A DNA stretch of 22,531 bases from Draconibacterium sp. (lineage in GTDB: Bacteria; Bacteroidota; Bacteroidia; Bacteroidales; Prolixibacteraceae), in NCBI GenBank assembly GCA_015493625.1, contig WGCT01000409.1, positions 1 to 22,531 on the forward strand. Reading direction: 5' to 3'. Positions 21,170 to 22,531 of the stretch are shown here, one piece after another (positions within the stretch are counted from its first letter, which is position 1; each line of letters opens with the position of its first letter). The notes below the pieces were generated by a model. It had not been told where the DNA came from. It did not search any database and saw only the letters and a program-made list of their open reading frames with translations. Position numbers and translations under genes: made by a program.

Positions 21170-22531
21170 TCATAGTTTATAAATCACAAAATGAAATGCA
21201 TCCTTAATTTGTGTACCAAGAGTATTGTAAATATAGACCAACAGTTTACCTCCGCTTGCACCTGTAGTTGTCATAACCGGAGATATTCCCAAAGCTTCAA
21301 TAGTGCATACATAGCCGGTTTGCGAATACGACTCTCCTGAAATAGATATTTCGTAATGATCGGTTACCCAGGTACTGCTTACATTATTGGTAGCGTTATT
21401 AACACTGCCACCAGTATTAATTACACCATAAGCAATTGGCAAAGAAACATTTGTAGTACCACTTGTTATTGTACCGCTTATATGTGTATTGCCGTTTTTA
21501 TAAACGGTTACTGCATTAGCTCTGTGTGCACCATCCTTTCCATTCCCAATCTCAAATAACGGGTCTGTTTCTACCCAATTATGCGGATTTCCATTATTAC
21601 CAACATTATTTCGCCCAATGGCAGTTAAGAGATATGAATCAGCCAAAGTATTATATCCCATAGCAGTGGAATATGCACCGGAAGCTGTTGTTGAACGTCC
21701 CATAGCAGTGCAATAATCACTGGAAGCTGTTGTTTCTTCTCCCATAGTAGTGGAATATGATCCGGAAGCTGTTGTATAAGATCCCATAGCAATGGAGGTA
21801 CCGCCTGAAGCTGTTGATCCATGTCCCATAGCAGTGGAATATTGACCAGTAGCTTTTGTTATATATCCTAAAGCAGTAGAATTTTCTTCGGAAGCTCTTG
21901 TTTGACGTCCCATAGCAGTGGAATTTTGACCAGAAGCTATTGTAGAATTTCCCATAGCAGTGGAATTAGCTCCGGAAGCTGTTGTACTAGATCCCATAGC
22001 AGTGGAACAAGATATGGACGCTGTTGTACTATATCCCATAGCAGTGGAAAAATCGCCAATATTTGCATCATCCCACTTAGTTCCTTTAACATATCCGGCT
22101 CTAAAAGCAGATTTCTTTGGATACCACATCATTCTTGTGCCTGTTCCCAGGTTTAATACTGTTCCGTTGTCATAAGTCCCTTGGAATAATACTCCGTCGT
22201 TACCGGTTACATGTAGAGCAGCACTTGGATTTTCAGTACCAATGCCAACCTTATCAGTACTTGTGCTTAGTCTTACAACGCTTCCGTCATCTGTCCAGCC
22301 ACTTGTATTGGTGGCGGTTGGTAGAGTTATTGTATTTCCCCCATCTATCGATAAATCGTTTCCTGAAAGCGAAAGGGTTTGGTCGTCGGTTAAATCGCCT
22401 GTAACAGAAAGCGGGCTGGCGGTAGTACCATTGCCCGATAGCGTTGCATCGGTTTTAACGGTTTGGGCTCCCCAGTTGTCGCCGCCACCGCTACCCGAAG
22501 TTGGCAAAGTTACCGAACCGCCACCAGCAGA
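21170..22531 (-). CDS. YadA-head-like adhesin / tail-fibre-type protein, partial at window edge
   Basis: At least 453 residues; the reading frame stays open through the window edge (SAGGGSVTLPTSG), so the N-terminus lies outside and the first in-window TTG is not the true start. Gly/Ser/Thr-rich leader with TLSGNGTTASPLSV and DKVGIGTENPSAALHVTG, the motif common to tail-fibre-like surface proteins. The centre has about ten 14-residue units of the STAMGxxTxASGxx type (for example STAMGNSTIASGQN; STAMGRSTTASGAY), the left-handed beta-roll found in YadA heads. A distinct C-terminal domain follows, ending IYNTLGTQIKDAFHFVIYKL. No YadA membrane anchor or T9SS sorting domain is visible at the C-terminus, unlike its downstream neighbour. 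Surface adhesion is inferred; trimerisation is likely for this fold. Confidence 0.88.
   Translation of the reverse strand, partial: SAGGGSVTLPTSGSGGGDNWGAQTVKTDATLSGNGTTASPLSVTGDLTDDQTLSLSGNDLSIDGGNTITLPTATNTSGWTDDGSVVRLSTSTDKVGIGTENPSAALHVTGNDGVLFQGTYDNGTVLNLGTGTRMMWYPKKSAFRAGYVKGTKWDDANIGDFSTAMGYSTTASISCSTAMGSSTTASGANSTAMGNSTIASGQNSTAMGRQTRASEENSTALGYITKATGQYSTAMGHGSTASGGTSIAMGSYTTASGSYSTTMGEETTASSDYCTAMGRSTTASGAYSTAMGYNTLADSYLLTAIGRNNVGNNGNPHNWVETDPLFEIGNGKDGAHRANAVTVYKNGNTHISGTITSGTTNVSLPIAYGVINTGGSVNNATNNVSSTWVTDHYEISISGESYSQTGYVCTIEALGISPVMTTTGASGGKLLVYIYNTLGTQIKDAFHFVIYKL
21614..22065 (-). repeat. about ten 42-bp tandem repeats in the adhesin gene
   Basis: The plus strand repeats a 42-base unit whose core is CCCATAGCAGTGGAA ... 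GAAGCTGTTGT, with nine recognisable full units from 21656 to about 22033, a degenerate one at 21614 and a partial one at the other end. Each encodes one 14-residue head repeat. Bases vary most at codon positions between the conserved AMG and TASG. Confidence 0.88.

Overview
The window looks like a chromosomal segment of a marine or anaerobic-type member of the Bacteroidota (a Bacteroidales/Marinilabiliales-like genome is my guess). Reasons: AT-rich DNA, no Shine-Dalgarno pattern, start-proximal promoters of the TTTG / TAnnTTTG type, a BlaI plus M56-TonB fusion pair, a LytTR regulator next to a propeller-type sensor kinase, OMP_b-brl barrels, and a type IX secretion (T9SS) type A sorting domain. 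No tRNA, rRNA or CRISPR array is visible.

Layout. 184-3231 (+): a small secreted protein with three WM-centred repeats, then a PadR regulator, a large PspC-domain membrane protein and a DUF4252 secreted protein, the usual Bacteroidota envelope-stress-like PadR/PspC set. 3317-4070 (-): a wrecked IS256-family transposase. 4190-6690 (-): blaI-like repressor and M56/TonB/plug-like fusion, overlapping by 1 base. Their control region has three 16-bp operators spaced at exactly 20 bp across a near-consensus promoter. 6875-7681 (-): M23 endopeptidase with LysM. 8014-9546 (-): gltX.

9745-15668 (+): a run of cell-envelope genes: a small helical secreted protein, two tandem paralogous lipoproteins, two outer-membrane beta-barrels, and a 720-residue secreted protein with three WY/W repeats, Tyr/Gly-rich segments, a His-Gly-Tyr tandem repeat and an Arg/Pro/Thr-rich tail. 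15853-16353 (+): a C-terminally membrane-anchored protein of unknown function. 16503-20212 (+): a LytTR response regulator translationally coupled (4-base overlap, GTG start) to a 971-residue propeller/Y_Y_Y/histidine kinase sensor, possibly transcribed as a leaderless mRNA. 20646-22531 (-): a short T9SS-sorted protein downstream of a YadA-head-like adhesin that runs off the window edge.

Working together: most genes are envelope sensing or envelope surface functions. Three signalling modules (PadR-PspC, BlaI-M56, LytTR-sensor kinase) flank a surface-protein cluster. No defence system or prophage is apparent. The most distinctive signals are the phased operator triplet, the M56 protein with two TonB-type and two plug-like segments, the repeat-bearing secreted proteins, and several perfect inverted repeats between genes.
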